A stretch of DNA of 64,000 bases from Taklimakanibacter lacteus (GTDB lineage: Bacteria; Pseudomonadota; Alphaproteobacteria; Rhizobiales; Aestuariivirgaceae), in the NCBI GenBank assembly GCA_003576695.1, contig QOZQ01000003.1:310001-374000 (forward strand). Direction: 5' to 3'. This document shows, in pieces, positions 10,549 through 18,597 of the stretch. The notes under the pieces are model-generated. The model did not search any database. It worked only from the letters and a program-made list of their open reading frames with translations, and was not told the DNA's origin. Made by a program: the position numbers and the translations under genes. Position 1 is the stretch's first letter. Each line of letters opens with the position of its first letter.

Positions 10549-11355
10549 TCAGGCGGCGAGCTGCCGGATGATCCGGCCGGTTTCGGCATCGGCTGGGAAG
10601 AAGGCCTCGACCGCTATTTCGGAAAGGGTGATGTCGCGCGGGGTGCCGAATATGGTGGTGGTGGACAGAAACGACAGAAGGCCGTGACCGGTCACCAGCT
10701 TGAGAGGCACGAAGACGCCGCCGTGATCTTCCGGTGCCGGGGAATGCAGGCTGGTGAGCGTGCCATTGACGGGATAGGCCGAAAGCTCCTGCAAGAGCCC
10801 GGCCAGCACATCATCGCCCGTGACTGCGGCCTGGCGGCGCAGACGGTCGAGGAGATGCGCCCGCCATTCGCTGAGATTGGCGATACGTGGCGCGAGACCC
10901 CGCGGGTGGAGTGCCAGCCGCATGACATTGACAGGTGCTTCGAGAAGCATTTTGTCGTCAATGCCGGCGAGCAGGGGGGCAAGCGCCGCATTGGCGGCGA
11001 CCAGGATCCAATGCCGGTCGACGGCCAGCGCCGGGAAGGGTTCATGTCCTTTCAGCACCATCTCGATCGCGCCGCGCGCCGCTTCCATGGCCGGATCCTC
11101 CAGGTTGCGCTCGGCATAGACGGGTGCGAAGCCGGCGGCGAGCAGCATGGCATTGCGCTCGCGCAGTGGCACGTCGAGCCGTTCCGCCAGATGGAGCAGC
11201 ATCTCGCGGCTGGGCATTGCGCGGCCGCTTTCGAGGAAGCTCAGATGCCGCTGTGAAATTTCGGCCTCGAGCGCGAAATCGAGTTGACTCAGGCGCCGGC
11301 GGCGGCGCCAGCTGCGCAAATAATCGCCGGCCTTCAGGGCGGTGGCAGTCTTCAT
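10549..11355 (-). CDS. XRE-family transcriptional regulator with MmyB-like ligand domain
   Basis: 268 residues. An N-terminal helix-turn-helix (about 10-65: LRSWRRRRRLSQLDFA to LSFLESGR) is followed by an MmyB-type C-terminal sensor domain (about 85-260), a PAS-like fold found in Streptomyces-type MmyB regulators. The ATG at 11355 directly precedes the HTH region. It lies between the SnoaL-like and PhyH genes, all on the minus strand, and may control either. The ligand is unknown. Confidence 0.85.
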   Translation of the reverse strand: MKTATALKAGDYLRSWRRRRRLSQLDFALEAEISQRHLSFLESGRAMPSREMLLHLAERLDVPLRERNAMLLAAGFAPVYAERNLEDPAMEAARGAIEMVLKGHEPFPALAVDRHWILVAANAALAPLLAGIDDKMLLEAPVNVMRLALHPRGLAPRIANLSEWRAHLLDRLRRQAAVTGDDVLAGLLQELSAYPVNGTLTSLHSPAPEDHGGVFVPLKLVTGHGLLSFLSTTTIFGTPRDITLSEIAVEAFFPADAETGRIIRQLAA

Positions 11356-11418
11356 CCTCGGATCTCCAGACGCGGCGCGGACCACAGGATAGAGTGTCCG
11401 CGCCGGCTTCAGGATAGT

Positions 11419-11787
11419 CTAGGCCGCCCCTGCCGGCACCTTGTCGAGGAAGCCGGTGACGGATTTCAGGCGCCCGTCCTCGGTGGTGGCGAAGTCGGTG
11501 CCCTTGATCATTTCAGGGGCGCTTTCTGGGCCAAGCGACCAGGAAAAGCGGAGCTTGTCGCCATGGCTGTCGACGCGGCCGTCGAGCGTGAAGCGGAAGC
11601 CCGGGAAGCGCGCCTGCACGGCGCCGATGAGCTTGCCGATTTCCTCATGGCCTTCGCCCTTCATCAGGGGATCGGCATAGGTCGCATCTGCGCTCCAGCC
11701 TTTGGCCAGCAGGGCGCTGCGGCGGGCGGGATCGGTCTCGTTCCATACGGCGATATAGCGGTCGGCTATATGGGCGGCATCGGTCAT
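11419..11787 (-). CDS. SnoaL-like / nuclear transport factor 2 family protein
   Basis: 122-residue single NTF2-fold protein (cone-shaped alpha+beta barrel) similar to SnoaL polyketide cyclases and small isomerases. The start codon is preceded by AAGGAG. No catalytic residues can be assigned with confidence. It is immediately upstream of the XRE regulator (63 bp), so the regulator may control this promoter. Confidence 0.75.
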   Translation of the reverse strand: MTDAAHIADRYIAVWNETDPARRSALLAKGWSADATYADPLMKGEGHEEIGKLIGAVQARFPGFRFTLDGRVDSHGDKLRFSWSLGPESAPEMIKGTDFATTEDGRLKSVTGFLDKVPAGAA

Positions 11788-11872
11788 GGTTGTCTCCTTC
11801 GTTCTGACCGGCACAGCATGACGAAGGCGCGACGGGCACTCAATTACGTGGCAGGTAATGAGAAGAGCGCAT

Positions 11873-12730
11873 TCACTTGAACGCCGAAAGTACCGCGACG
11901 CCGGAGAAGGTCGCGGCGACCCCGAGCCAGCGCATCGGGGCAATTTTCTCTCTGAGGAATATCCAGGCGAGGATGACAGTGATGGCGCCCGAGGCGGAGC
12001 CGCAGACCGTCGCGAGCTCGGGCTGCGCCGTCCTGCCGGCGGCAAAGAGGAGCGAGACCGCCAGCGCGTCGAGAAAGGCCATCATGGTGAGGAGGGGCAG
12101 ATGCGGTATCTGGTTGCGCAGTCTCTCCCTGGAGAGGAAAAGCAGAGGCAGCATGACGGCGGTGCCGGCGAGGCGCGAGATCCAGGCGGATTCGATCTCG
12201 CCGAATTGGGCTGCCGACTTCTGCCCGACGAAGACCGCGAAGACGAAAGTCAGATGAGCAAGCGTGGCGAGGATGAGGGTACGGCGGCGCTGACCGGCGG
12301 CCTGGGCTTCGCCGTCCTCATATTCGCCCAGGGCGACCAGCAGGACGCCCGCCAGAATGAGGGCGACGAAGAAGAGCTGGACCGCGCTGGGCGCGTTGCC
12401 GAGTGCTGTGGCGACAACGACACTCGTCGCCGGATAGGACATGGTCACCGGCACGGCGAGCGATATCGGCCCCGAGGCAATGGCGGCGAAGAGGCAGAGG
12501 GTGGCGAGGGCATAGCCAGCCCCGGCGAGGAGCGGCCACCAGATTCCGTCCTGCACCAGCGATGGAAAGGCGCCGAAGGCCCAGAGCCACAGCGTGATCA
12601 GGACAAGGCCGATAGCCGTTACGGTGACGGTGACATGGATCGGCCCGATGGCGCGGCTCACCTTGCCGGCCAGGAAATCGAGCGTGCCCCAGCACAGCGC
12701 CGCCAGCGATCCGAGCAGAACGGGGTTCAT
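11873..12730 (-). CDS. DMT-superfamily (EamA) transporter
   Basis: 285 residues with about ten hydrophobic helices in two EamA repeats. It begins NPVLLGSLAALCWG, typical of the drug/metabolite transporter superfamily that exports amino acids or small metabolites. The ATG at 12730 starts directly at the first membrane helix. No clear ribosome binding site precedes it, and the frame stays open upstream to 12853 through a palindromic repeat, which is unlikely to be coding. Confidence 0.85.
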   Translation of the reverse strand: MNPVLLGSLAALCWGTLDFLAGKVSRAIGPIHVTVTVTAIGLVLITLWLWAFGAFPSLVQDGIWWPLLAGAGYALATLCLFAAIASGPISLAVPVTMSYPATSVVVATALGNAPSAVQLFFVALILAGVLLVALGEYEDGEAQAAGQRRRTLILATLAHLTFVFAVFVGQKSAAQFGEIESAWISRLAGTAVMLPLLFLSRERLRNQIPHLPLLTMMAFLDALAVSLLFAAGRTAQPELATVCGSASGAITVILAWIFLREKIAPMRWLGVAATFSGVAVLSAFK

Positions 12731-12798
12731 GCGCAGGCAATCATATTTGCGGCTGCAACATGCACGACAGAGCGAGCGCCCTTGCAAAGTTTCCCCTT

Positions 12799-12823
12799 CT
12801 CCCGTCCGGAGGATGGACGGGAG
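12799..12823. repeat. Extragenic palindrome / possible terminator
   Basis: CTCCCGTCC at 12799-12807 pairs perfectly with GGACGGGAG at 12815-12823. It lies between the end of the GntR gene and the start of the DMT transporter, so it may end GntR transcription. A variant (GGACGGGAG in the opposite order) recurs near 54.84 kb. Confidence 0.6.
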
Positions 12824-12871
12824 AGGGAGAATGATCTGTGAAATCTCGCACAATTTGCCAAGCTTGTGTGC

Positions 12872-13627
12872 TCAGATGCTGTCGGCACCTACCAAATCCT
12901 GGCGCGCGGTTTCGAGATGCTTCGAGATGAGATCGGCGGCCGTCGCCGGATCACGCATCTTGAGAGCCTCGAAAATGGCACGGTGCTGCTGGTTGTAGAT
13001 GTCGATCTTCTCCTTCACCAGGATGATCTGCTTCATCTGCTCCCACTGCGCGTGATTGCGCACCGTGTTGATGTGCTGATAGAGCCGATAGAGCAGGGGA
13101 TTGCGCGAGCAGCGCGCCAGCGCCAGGTGGAACTCCGAATCGAGCTTGGTGAACAGGTCCTGGTCGTCGGTCGCGGCCTCGATCCTGAGCAGGATGCTTT
13201 CGATGGCGTCGAGATCGCGCGCCGAGGCGTGCAGCGCCGCAAGCCGCGACATCGAGGGCTCGATGGCAATGCGCGCCTCGATCAGCTGCAGGGGCGAGAT
13301 GAGGTCGGTGACATCCGACATCGCGTCCTGCACCGGGCCCTGATAGCTGATGAAAGTGCCGGAGCCGACCCGGCGCACCACAAGATTCCTCTGCTCGAGT
13401 TGGTCCAGTGCCTTGCGGATGGTGGAGCGCGCCGTGCCGAAAGCCACCGCAAGCTGGCGTTCGGGCGGCAGCTGGTCGCCATCACTGTAAACGCCGCTTT
13501 CGATCGCCCGCTTGAGCCGCGAGGTGATGGAATTGGCGCCTCTCGTAGCGACAAGCTGGGGATCCTCCCCTTCAGTTTCGAGACCGCTGCGCGGCTTGAT
13601 CAGGTCGTCTTGCAGGTCTGGGGTCAT
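12872..13627 (-). CDS. GntR-family (FadR/FCD-type) transcriptional regulator
   Basis: 251 residues. The N-terminal winged HTH (about 30-95: PPERQLAVAFGTARSTIRKALDQLE) is followed by an all-helical FCD-type ligand domain (about 105-245) with Asp/His residues that usually bind a metal. It is divergent from the FAD oxidoreductase, and its ATG is only 6 bp from a five-unit array of AATTGGT-like repeats. No Shine-Dalgarno sequence precedes the ATG, so the transcript may be leaderless. It is the best local candidate for regulator of the adjacent amine operon. Confidence 0.88.
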   Translation of the reverse strand: MTPDLQDDLIKPRSGLETEGEDPQLVATRGANSITSRLKRAIESGVYSDGDQLPPERQLAVAFGTARSTIRKALDQLEQRNLVVRRVGSGTFISYQGPVQDAMSDVTDLISPLQLIEARIAIEPSMSRLAALHASARDLDAIESILLRIEAATDDQDLFTKLDSEFHLALARCSRNPLLYRLYQHINTVRNHAQWEQMKQIILVKEKIDIYNQQHRAIFEALKMRDPATAADLISKHLETARQDLVGADSI

Positions 13628-13633
13628 GGTCGC

Positions 13634-13681
13634 AATTGGTTGTAATTGGCAAAAATTGGTTTGCAATCGGTCTGAATTTGT
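13634..13681. promoter_or_regulatory. Five-unit helically phased heptamer array (AATTGGT)
   Basis: Units begin at 13634 (AATTGGT), 13644 (AATTGGC), 13654 (AATTGGT), 13665 (AATCGGT) and 13675 (AATTTGT). The spacings are 10, 10, 11 and 10 bp, so all units face the same side of the helix. It lies between the divergent GntR gene and the FAD oxidoreductase gene. Related arrays occur at 28851, 35144 and 35731. The bound protein is not known. Confidence 0.75.
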
Positions 13682-13726
13682 GGATCATTATGCCAGAACC
13701 GCGGGTTTTGTCCCGAAAAAAGCATT

Positions 13727-13737
13727 CAAACCGGTTC
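13727..13737. promoter_or_regulatory. CAAACCGGTTC element upstream of FAD oxidoreductase
   Basis: This 11-mer with a palindromic ACCGGT core lies 47 bp upstream of the FAD oxidoreductase start. It recurs exactly at 15157-15167 upstream of the glutamine-synthetase-like gene of the same cluster. Two copies at successive genes suggest a shared control site. Function is inferred. Confidence 0.35.
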
Positions 13738-13783
13738 AGCCCAATCTGCTCCGGCTTGGGTTCCAAGGAGGAAGGCGAGGCTC

Positions 13784-15130
13784 ATGGCAGTTCCGTCCGG
13801 CGTGAAATACGCGATCATCGGGGCCGGCATTCACGGCCTCTCGACGGCCTATCATCTGGCGCTCAAGCTCAGGGAAACAGGCAAGGGGTCGGGCAAGGAC
13901 ATCCTCGTCATCGACAAGACCTCAATCGCCGCCGGCGCCTCGGGTATCGCCTGCGGCGTCGTGCGCAACAATTACTACCAGCCGGCGATGCGCGAATTGA
14001 TGGCGCATTCGGTATCGGTGTGGGAGAGTGACCCCAAGGCCTATTCCTACCATCCCGTCGGCTATATGCAGATCTCGCCCGAAGTCATGCACCAGCAGGT
14101 CGGCACCATCTACGAGCAGCAGAAGGCCATCGGCTATTCCTCGACCTTCATCGAAGGCGAGAAGGATTCGATGACCTATATGAAAGGCCTGTTCGACGAC
14201 TGGCAGGCCAAGGGCATCACCTCGGTGCTGCACGAGAAGAAGGGTGGCTACGCCAACAACACCGCCTCGATCTACGGCCTCGCCTCCAAGGCCGAAGCCG
14301 AGGGTGTGCGCATCATGACCGGCGTCACCGTCAACGGCTTCGAGTTCGGCAGCAATTCGCAGGCCGTCACCGCGCTCAATACCAGCAAGGGCCGCATCGC
14401 CTGTGATTATGTGGTGGTCGGCGTCGGGCCCTGGGTCAACCAGGTCTGGAACATGCTCGATCTGCCGCGCACCGTCTCTATCAAGGGGCGCGACGGCAAG
14501 ATGCATGACGGGGTGCGCATGTGGAAATACTGGTGCCTCGAGGAAGGCACCCTCGGCGTCGATCCCAACATGCACAAGACCAATGACGGCAAGATGCCGC
14601 CGGTCATCCATGTCGACACCGATGCGCCGCTTTATTCCGATGTCGATGGAAGGCTTCTGACCGACAAATTGTGGGGCCTTTATTACAAGCCCGATTTCAA
14701 TTTCGGCGGCGTGCAGGGCGGCGCGTCGCCCTACAAGGTAGAGGGTGAGCCCGACAATGTCGCGATCGACCCTTACGGCCCCGATTCGCCTGATTTCATC
14801 GTCGGCGATGAGTTCATCGAGACTTGGTGCTCGATGCTGGCGCATTGCCAGAAACGTTTCGAAGGCAAGATCGGCATCTACAAGAAGGACGAGAAATCGG
14901 GCGGGCTCGGCTGCTTCACACCCGACAATTTCCCGGTCTTCGACGTCTTCCGCGATAATGTCTTCATCATCGCGGATTCCAACCACGGCTACAAGATGAT
15001 CGGCGTCGGCAAGCTCGCCGCCCAGGAGATCGTCGGCGAGAAATCGCGCCTGCTCGAGCCTTTCCGCTTCTCGCGCTATGCCGAAGGCAAGCTGCATCCC
15101 GTTTCCAACAGCCCGTTCCCGTGGAGCTGA
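13784..15130 (+). CDS. FAD-dependent amine oxidoreductase (DAO / sarcosine-oxidase-beta-like)
   Basis: 448-residue flavoprotein with an N-terminal GAGIHG dinucleotide-binding motif (13-18), an FAD-contact region IAAGASGIACG and a C-terminal HGYKMIGVGK segment typical of the DAO fold. Relatives oxidise secondary amines such as sarcosine, dimethylglycine or N-methylglutamate. AAGGAGG precedes the ATG. It heads a cluster with a gamma-glutamyl ligase and three split glutamate-synthase subunits, so an N-methylglutamate-type substrate is plausible. The partner subunits of a four-subunit dehydrogenase (mgdBCD/soxDAG) are not present, so this would be a single-subunit enzyme. Confidence 0.8.
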   Translation: MAVPSGVKYAIIGAGIHGLSTAYHLALKLRETGKGSGKDILVIDKTSIAAGASGIACGVVRNNYYQPAMRELMAHSVSVWESDPKAYSYHPVGYMQISPEVMHQQVGTIYEQQKAIGYSSTFIEGEKDSMTYMKGLFDDWQAKGITSVLHEKKGGYANNTASIYGLASKAEAEGVRIMTGVTVNGFEFGSNSQAVTALNTSKGRIACDYVVVGVGPWVNQVWNMLDLPRTVSIKGRDGKMHDGVRMWKYWCLEEGTLGVDPNMHKTNDGKMPPVIHVDTDAPLYSDVDGRLLTDKLWGLYYKPDFNFGGVQGGASPYKVEGEPDNVAIDPYGPDSPDFIVGDEFIETWCSMLAHCQKRFEGKIGIYKKDEKSGGLGCFTPDNFPVFDVFRDNVFIIADSNHGYKMIGVGKLAAQEIVGEKSRLLEPFRFSRYAEGKLHPVSNSPFPWS

Positions 15131-15156
15131 ATGCCGCCCGCCATTTCTGAATTTAC

Positions 15157-15167
15157 CAAACCGGTTC
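15157..15167. promoter_or_regulatory. Second CAAACCGGTTC element
   Basis: Exact repeat of the 11-mer at 13727-13737, here 61 bp upstream of the glutamine-synthetase-like gene. It may mark an internal promoter in the cluster under the same control. Confidence 0.35.
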
Positions 15168-15228
15168 GATCACGTTAGGCTTCCCTACGCAACCAGGAAC
15201 CGGAAAACGACAAAGAGGAAAACGCCAC

Positions 15229-16701
15229 ATGAGCGACTATGAGAAATTCATCAAGACCGACGGCCGCGATGAGCTGATCAAGCAGGTGCGCAAGAAGATC
15301 GATCAGCTCGGCATCGAATATCTCTATCTGCAGTTCGTCTCGGTCACCGGCCGCATCATGGGCAAGGGCATTCCGGCCGATCACTGGGAGAACATCGCCA
15401 ATGGCGGCTTCCAGCTCGTCTATGGCGCCACCGTCAACCTGTTCATGAACCGGCGCGGCGAATATCTGGGCTACGGTCCGGAAGCGGCCGAGCTGGTCGG
15501 CGTTCCCGAGCCTGAGACCTTCATGCAGCTGCCGTGGGACAAGCGCGTGGCGCGCATGTTCTGCACGCTGTTCCGCAATCGCGAGGAGAAGGAAAATCCC
15601 GGCGCCTATCTGACCTCCGACTGCCGCGGCAATCTCAGGCGCATCCATGACCAGTTCGAGAAGGACCATGGCCTGCGCATGCGCCACGGCACCGAGCCCG
15701 AGATGATGTGGCTCAGGAAGGACGACAACGGCAACCCGAATGGCGGCTATTCTAATCCCTACTGCTACCACATCGACCAGTTCGAGAGCCTGCGCCCCGT
15801 CTATATGCGGGTGATCGAATATGGCCGGAAAATGGGCCTCGACATGATCCAGGGCGACCACGAGGACGCGCCGGGCCAGCTCGAGCTCAATTTCAACTAT
15901 GACGATGCGCTGAGAACCGCCGACCGCCTCACCACCTACCGCCAGATCTGCGCCCAGGTGGCGCGCGAGTTCAACATCATCGCCTGCTTCATGTGCAAGC
16001 CCTTCATGGGCGTGTCGGCCAATGGCTGCCACCACAATGTCTCCTTGTGGAAGGGCGGCAAGGACGAGTTCAAGGCGCTGGGCAACGATCCCAAGAACCT
16101 GCCCGGCTTCGAGAACAATTACATGTACCGCCGCGGCGGTGAGAACACCTTCATGCCCGACACGAAGGACAAGCAAATGCCGGGCAAGATCGGCCTCTAT
16201 ACGATCGGTGGCATCGTCAAGCATCTCGGTGCCCTGACGGCGATCGGCTGCTCGACGGTGAATTCCTATCGCCGGCTGTGGGACACGGGCTTCTGGGCGC
16301 CGGTCTTCGCCGACTGGGGCTTCCAGAACCGCACAACGGGCCTGCGCATCTCGGCCCCCGGCCGCTTCGAATACCGCGCGGTCGACTCGATGGTGAACCC
16401 CTACATCATGGCGGGCGCCATCCTCAGGGCCGCCGATGACGGCATCAGCAACAAGATCGATCCGGGCAAGCCCGAGGAGCGCAACATCTATGCCGCCATG
16501 GAGGCCGGCAAGCAGGTGAAGCGCCTGCCGATGACCCTGGGCGATGCGCTGGAGGCGCTCAAGAAGGACGACGTCATCAAGTCGGCGATGCCGGGCGAGA
16601 TGCATCGCCTCTATGACGAATACAAGCGCGATGAGTGGGAGCGTTTCCTCCACACATCGACGCAGTGGGATCTCGATACCTATCTGAACTGTCTGCCCTA
16701 G
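15229..16701 (+). CDS. Glutamine synthetase family ligase, candidate gamma-glutamylmethylamide synthetase
   Basis: 490-residue glutamine-synthetase-fold ligase. Metal and ATP-site features are visible: GTEPEMMW (Glu ligands), GDHEDAPGQLELNF, NGCHHNVSLW (metal His region), NSYRRLWD and RFEYRAVDSMVNPY. These enzymes join an amine to the gamma-carboxyl of glutamate using ATP. Next to MgsABC/GlxBCD-like genes, the likely amine is methylamine (GmaS reaction), but it is longer than described GmaS/GlnT proteins (about 440 residues), so another amine or ammonia is possible. GAGGAAAAC precedes the start. Confidence 0.75.
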   Translation: MSDYEKFIKTDGRDELIKQVRKKIDQLGIEYLYLQFVSVTGRIMGKGIPADHWENIANGGFQLVYGATVNLFMNRRGEYLGYGPEAAELVGVPEPETFMQLPWDKRVARMFCTLFRNREEKENPGAYLTSDCRGNLRRIHDQFEKDHGLRMRHGTEPEMMWLRKDDNGNPNGGYSNPYCYHIDQFESLRPVYMRVIEYGRKMGLDMIQGDHEDAPGQLELNFNYDDALRTADRLTTYRQICAQVAREFNIIACFMCKPFMGVSANGCHHNVSLWKGGKDEFKALGNDPKNLPGFENNYMYRRGGENTFMPDTKDKQMPGKIGLYTIGGIVKHLGALTAIGCSTVNSYRRLWDTGFWAPVFADWGFQNRTTGLRISAPGRFEYRAVDSMVNPYIMAGAILRAADDGISNKIDPGKPEERNIYAAMEAGKQVKRLPMTLGDALEALKKDDVIKSAMPGEMHRLYDEYKRDEWERFLHTSTQWDLDTYLNCLP

Positions 16702-16738
16702 TTTCCGTAACGACGGGCATGAGAAAGGAAGGCTAATC

Positions 16739-17674
16739 ATGTGCGGGATAGCAGGGCTCATCCACCGCAACGGATCGGGGAACATCGGTCAGGAAATGAC
16801 CCAGATGCTCCAGTCGCTCAAGCATAGGGGCCCCGATTCGACCGGCTATGCGATCTACGGCACGCCGGGGCGCAATGAATATGTGATGCGCTTCAAGGTG
16901 GCCGAGCAGGAAGACATGGCGAAGGGCTTCGACATTGTCGACGAGGTGAAGCGCCGGCGTGCCAAGGTCGAGGAGCGCCTGGCCACGCTGGGCGTCCAGA
17001 TCATCGACAAGGAAGACGTCACCGACTACGCCTTTCGCTATCGCATCCAGTATGACGGCGACATGAAGAAGCTCGCCGATTATGTCGAGGATGTCGAAGG
17101 CACCGAGATACTGTCGATGGGCAATGCCCTCGAGCTCATCAAGGATCTGGGCGATGCGGCGCGCGTCGCCCAGCAGTACGACCTGCGCAAGTTCAAGGGC
17201 ACGCATGGCATCGGTCACACCCGCATGGCGACCGAGTCCGATGTCGATATCCGCTCGGCGCATCCCTACTGGGCCTATCCCTATAACGACATCGCCGTCG
17301 TCCATAACGGGCAGCTCACCAACTACTGGATGATGCGGCGTGAATTCGAGCGCCGCGGCCATCGCTTCATGTCGAACTGCGATTCGGAACTGCTCGCGGT
17401 CTACACCGCCTATAATCTCGAACATGGCGCGACGCTCGAAGAGTCGCTGCGCCAGTCGATCCAGGACATCGACGGCGTCTTCACCTATCTCGTCTCGACC
17501 AAGGACGCGCTTGGCATGGCCAAGGACACCATGGCCGCCAAGCCCATGGTGCTCTACGAAAGCGACGACCTCGTCGCTTTGGCTTCGGAAGAAGTGGCGA
17601 TCCGCGCCGTCATTCCGCACGAGATCGACACCTGGGATCCCTATGATGAGGAGGTTCGCGTATGGCGGGCTTGA
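16739..17674 (+). CDS. Class II glutamine amidotransferase subunit (MgsA/GlxB-like)
   Basis: 311 residues. The mature N-terminus would expose nucleophile Cys2 (MCGIAG), followed by GIGHTRMATES and AYPYNDIAVVHNGQL, the glutaminase-domain core of glutamate synthase. It supplies the amino or methylamino group released from a gamma-glutamyl amide to the FMN subunit. GAAAGGAAGG precedes the ATG. It overlaps the next gene by 13 bp, so the two products are probably made in a fixed ratio. Confidence 0.85.
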   Translation: MCGIAGLIHRNGSGNIGQEMTQMLQSLKHRGPDSTGYAIYGTPGRNEYVMRFKVAEQEDMAKGFDIVDEVKRRRAKVEERLATLGVQIIDKEDVTDYAFRYRIQYDGDMKKLADYVEDVEGTEILSMGNALELIKDLGDAARVAQQYDLRKFKGTHGIGHTRMATESDVDIRSAHPYWAYPYNDIAVVHNGQLTNYWMMRREFERRGHRFMSNCDSELLAVYTAYNLEHGATLEESLRQSIQDIDGVFTYLVSTKDALGMAKDTMAAKPMVLYESDDLVALASEEVAIRAVIPHEIDTWDPYDEEVRVWRA

Positions 17675-18519
17675 CGACGACGAAGCAGGCCCATGTCTCG
17701 CATGACCTGGGCATGCACACCGAGGCCTTGCGCGGCAAGACGCAACAGCGCTTCTTCGATGTGACCGAGGAGGGCGGCGGCTACGGCTACCCGGATGCGC
17801 CGGATGTCGACTTCAACAAGCGCGCCGAGCTGGATTGCGAGAAGCTCGACACCAAACAGATCAATGCCCAGCTGCGCGACCTGATGAACCGCGGCTATGG
17901 CACGATCGTGCTCAAGAATCCGGGCTCCAAGCACTCGCTGGCCGTCGGCATCCTGAACCGGCTCAATCTCTATATCGAGGGGTCCTGCGGATATTTTGCG
18001 CTCGGCCTGCTCGATGGGCCGAATGTGAAGGTCAAGGGCCGAGTCGGCTGGGCCTGCGGCGAGAACATGCTGTCGGGAACCATTCTCATCGAGAAGAATG
18101 CCGGCTCCCAGTTCGGCGCTGCGCTGCGCGGTGGCGATATCGTCTGCAAGGGGTCCGTCGGTGCGCGCACCGGCATCGACCAGAAGGGCGGCAACATCAT
18201 CGTCGGCGGCGATACGGGCTCGTTCACCGGCTTCATGATGCAGCGCGGCCGCATGGTGATCTGCGGCAATGCCGGCAAGAACCTGGGCGATTCCATGTAT
18301 GACGGCACCATCTATCTGGGCGGCGAGGCGAGGAGCCTCGGCGTCGATGCGGTGCCGGGCGAGATGACCGATCTCGATCGCGAATGGCTGACCCGCAAGC
18401 TCAAGATGTACGGGCTCTTGCCCTCCAAGGGCATCGGCCATTTCAAGAAGATCGTCGCCGGCAAGCAATTGTGGAACTACGACAATCTCGAGCCCGGCGA
18501 AAAGAAGCTGGTGCTCTGA
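17662..18519 (+). CDS. Glutamate synthase GXGXG-domain subunit (MgsB/GlxC-like)
   Basis: 285 residues, dominated by the right-handed beta-helix repeat of the glutamate synthase C-terminal domain (repeated Gly-rich turns from about 75 to 225, such as VKGRVGWACGENM and IVGGDTGSFTG). This structural domain is separate from the catalytic domains here, as in the N-methylglutamate synthase and Glx systems. It overlaps the amidotransferase gene and lies 78 bp before the FMN subunit, with an extragenic palindrome in between. Confidence 0.85.
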   Translation: MAGLTTTKQAHVSHDLGMHTEALRGKTQQRFFDVTEEGGGYGYPDAPDVDFNKRAELDCEKLDTKQINAQLRDLMNRGYGTIVLKNPGSKHSLAVGILNRLNLYIEGSCGYFALGLLDGPNVKVKGRVGWACGENMLSGTILIEKNAGSQFGAALRGGDIVCKGSVGARTGIDQKGGNIIVGGDTGSFTGFMMQRGRMVICGNAGKNLGDSMYDGTIYLGGEARSLGVDAVPGEMTDLDREWLTRKLKMYGLLPSKGIGHFKKIVAGKQLWNYDNLEPGEKKLVL

Positions 18520-18550
18520 GTTTGGTCCAGGATTCGTGGGATGAGTTTGG

Positions 18551-18578
18551 TGGGTCCCGGCTTTCGCCGGGATGACGA
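18551..18578. repeat. Extragenic palindrome, CCCGGCTTTCGCCGGG family
   Basis: The core CCCGGCTTTCGCCGGG is flanked by TGGGT and ATGACGA. It lies inside the operon between mgsB-like and mgsC-like genes. Related copies occur at 52061-52084 (partial), 58738-58763 (inverted) and 58811-58837. Confidence 0.7.
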
Positions 18579-18597
18579 AATAAGGTGAGGACCTGCA

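Noticed and set aside
15175-16785. Long minus-strand frame opposite the glutamine-synthetase-like gene
   Set aside because: Shadow of a clearly real gene with catalytic motifs on the plus strand; the shadow has no ribosome site or domain.
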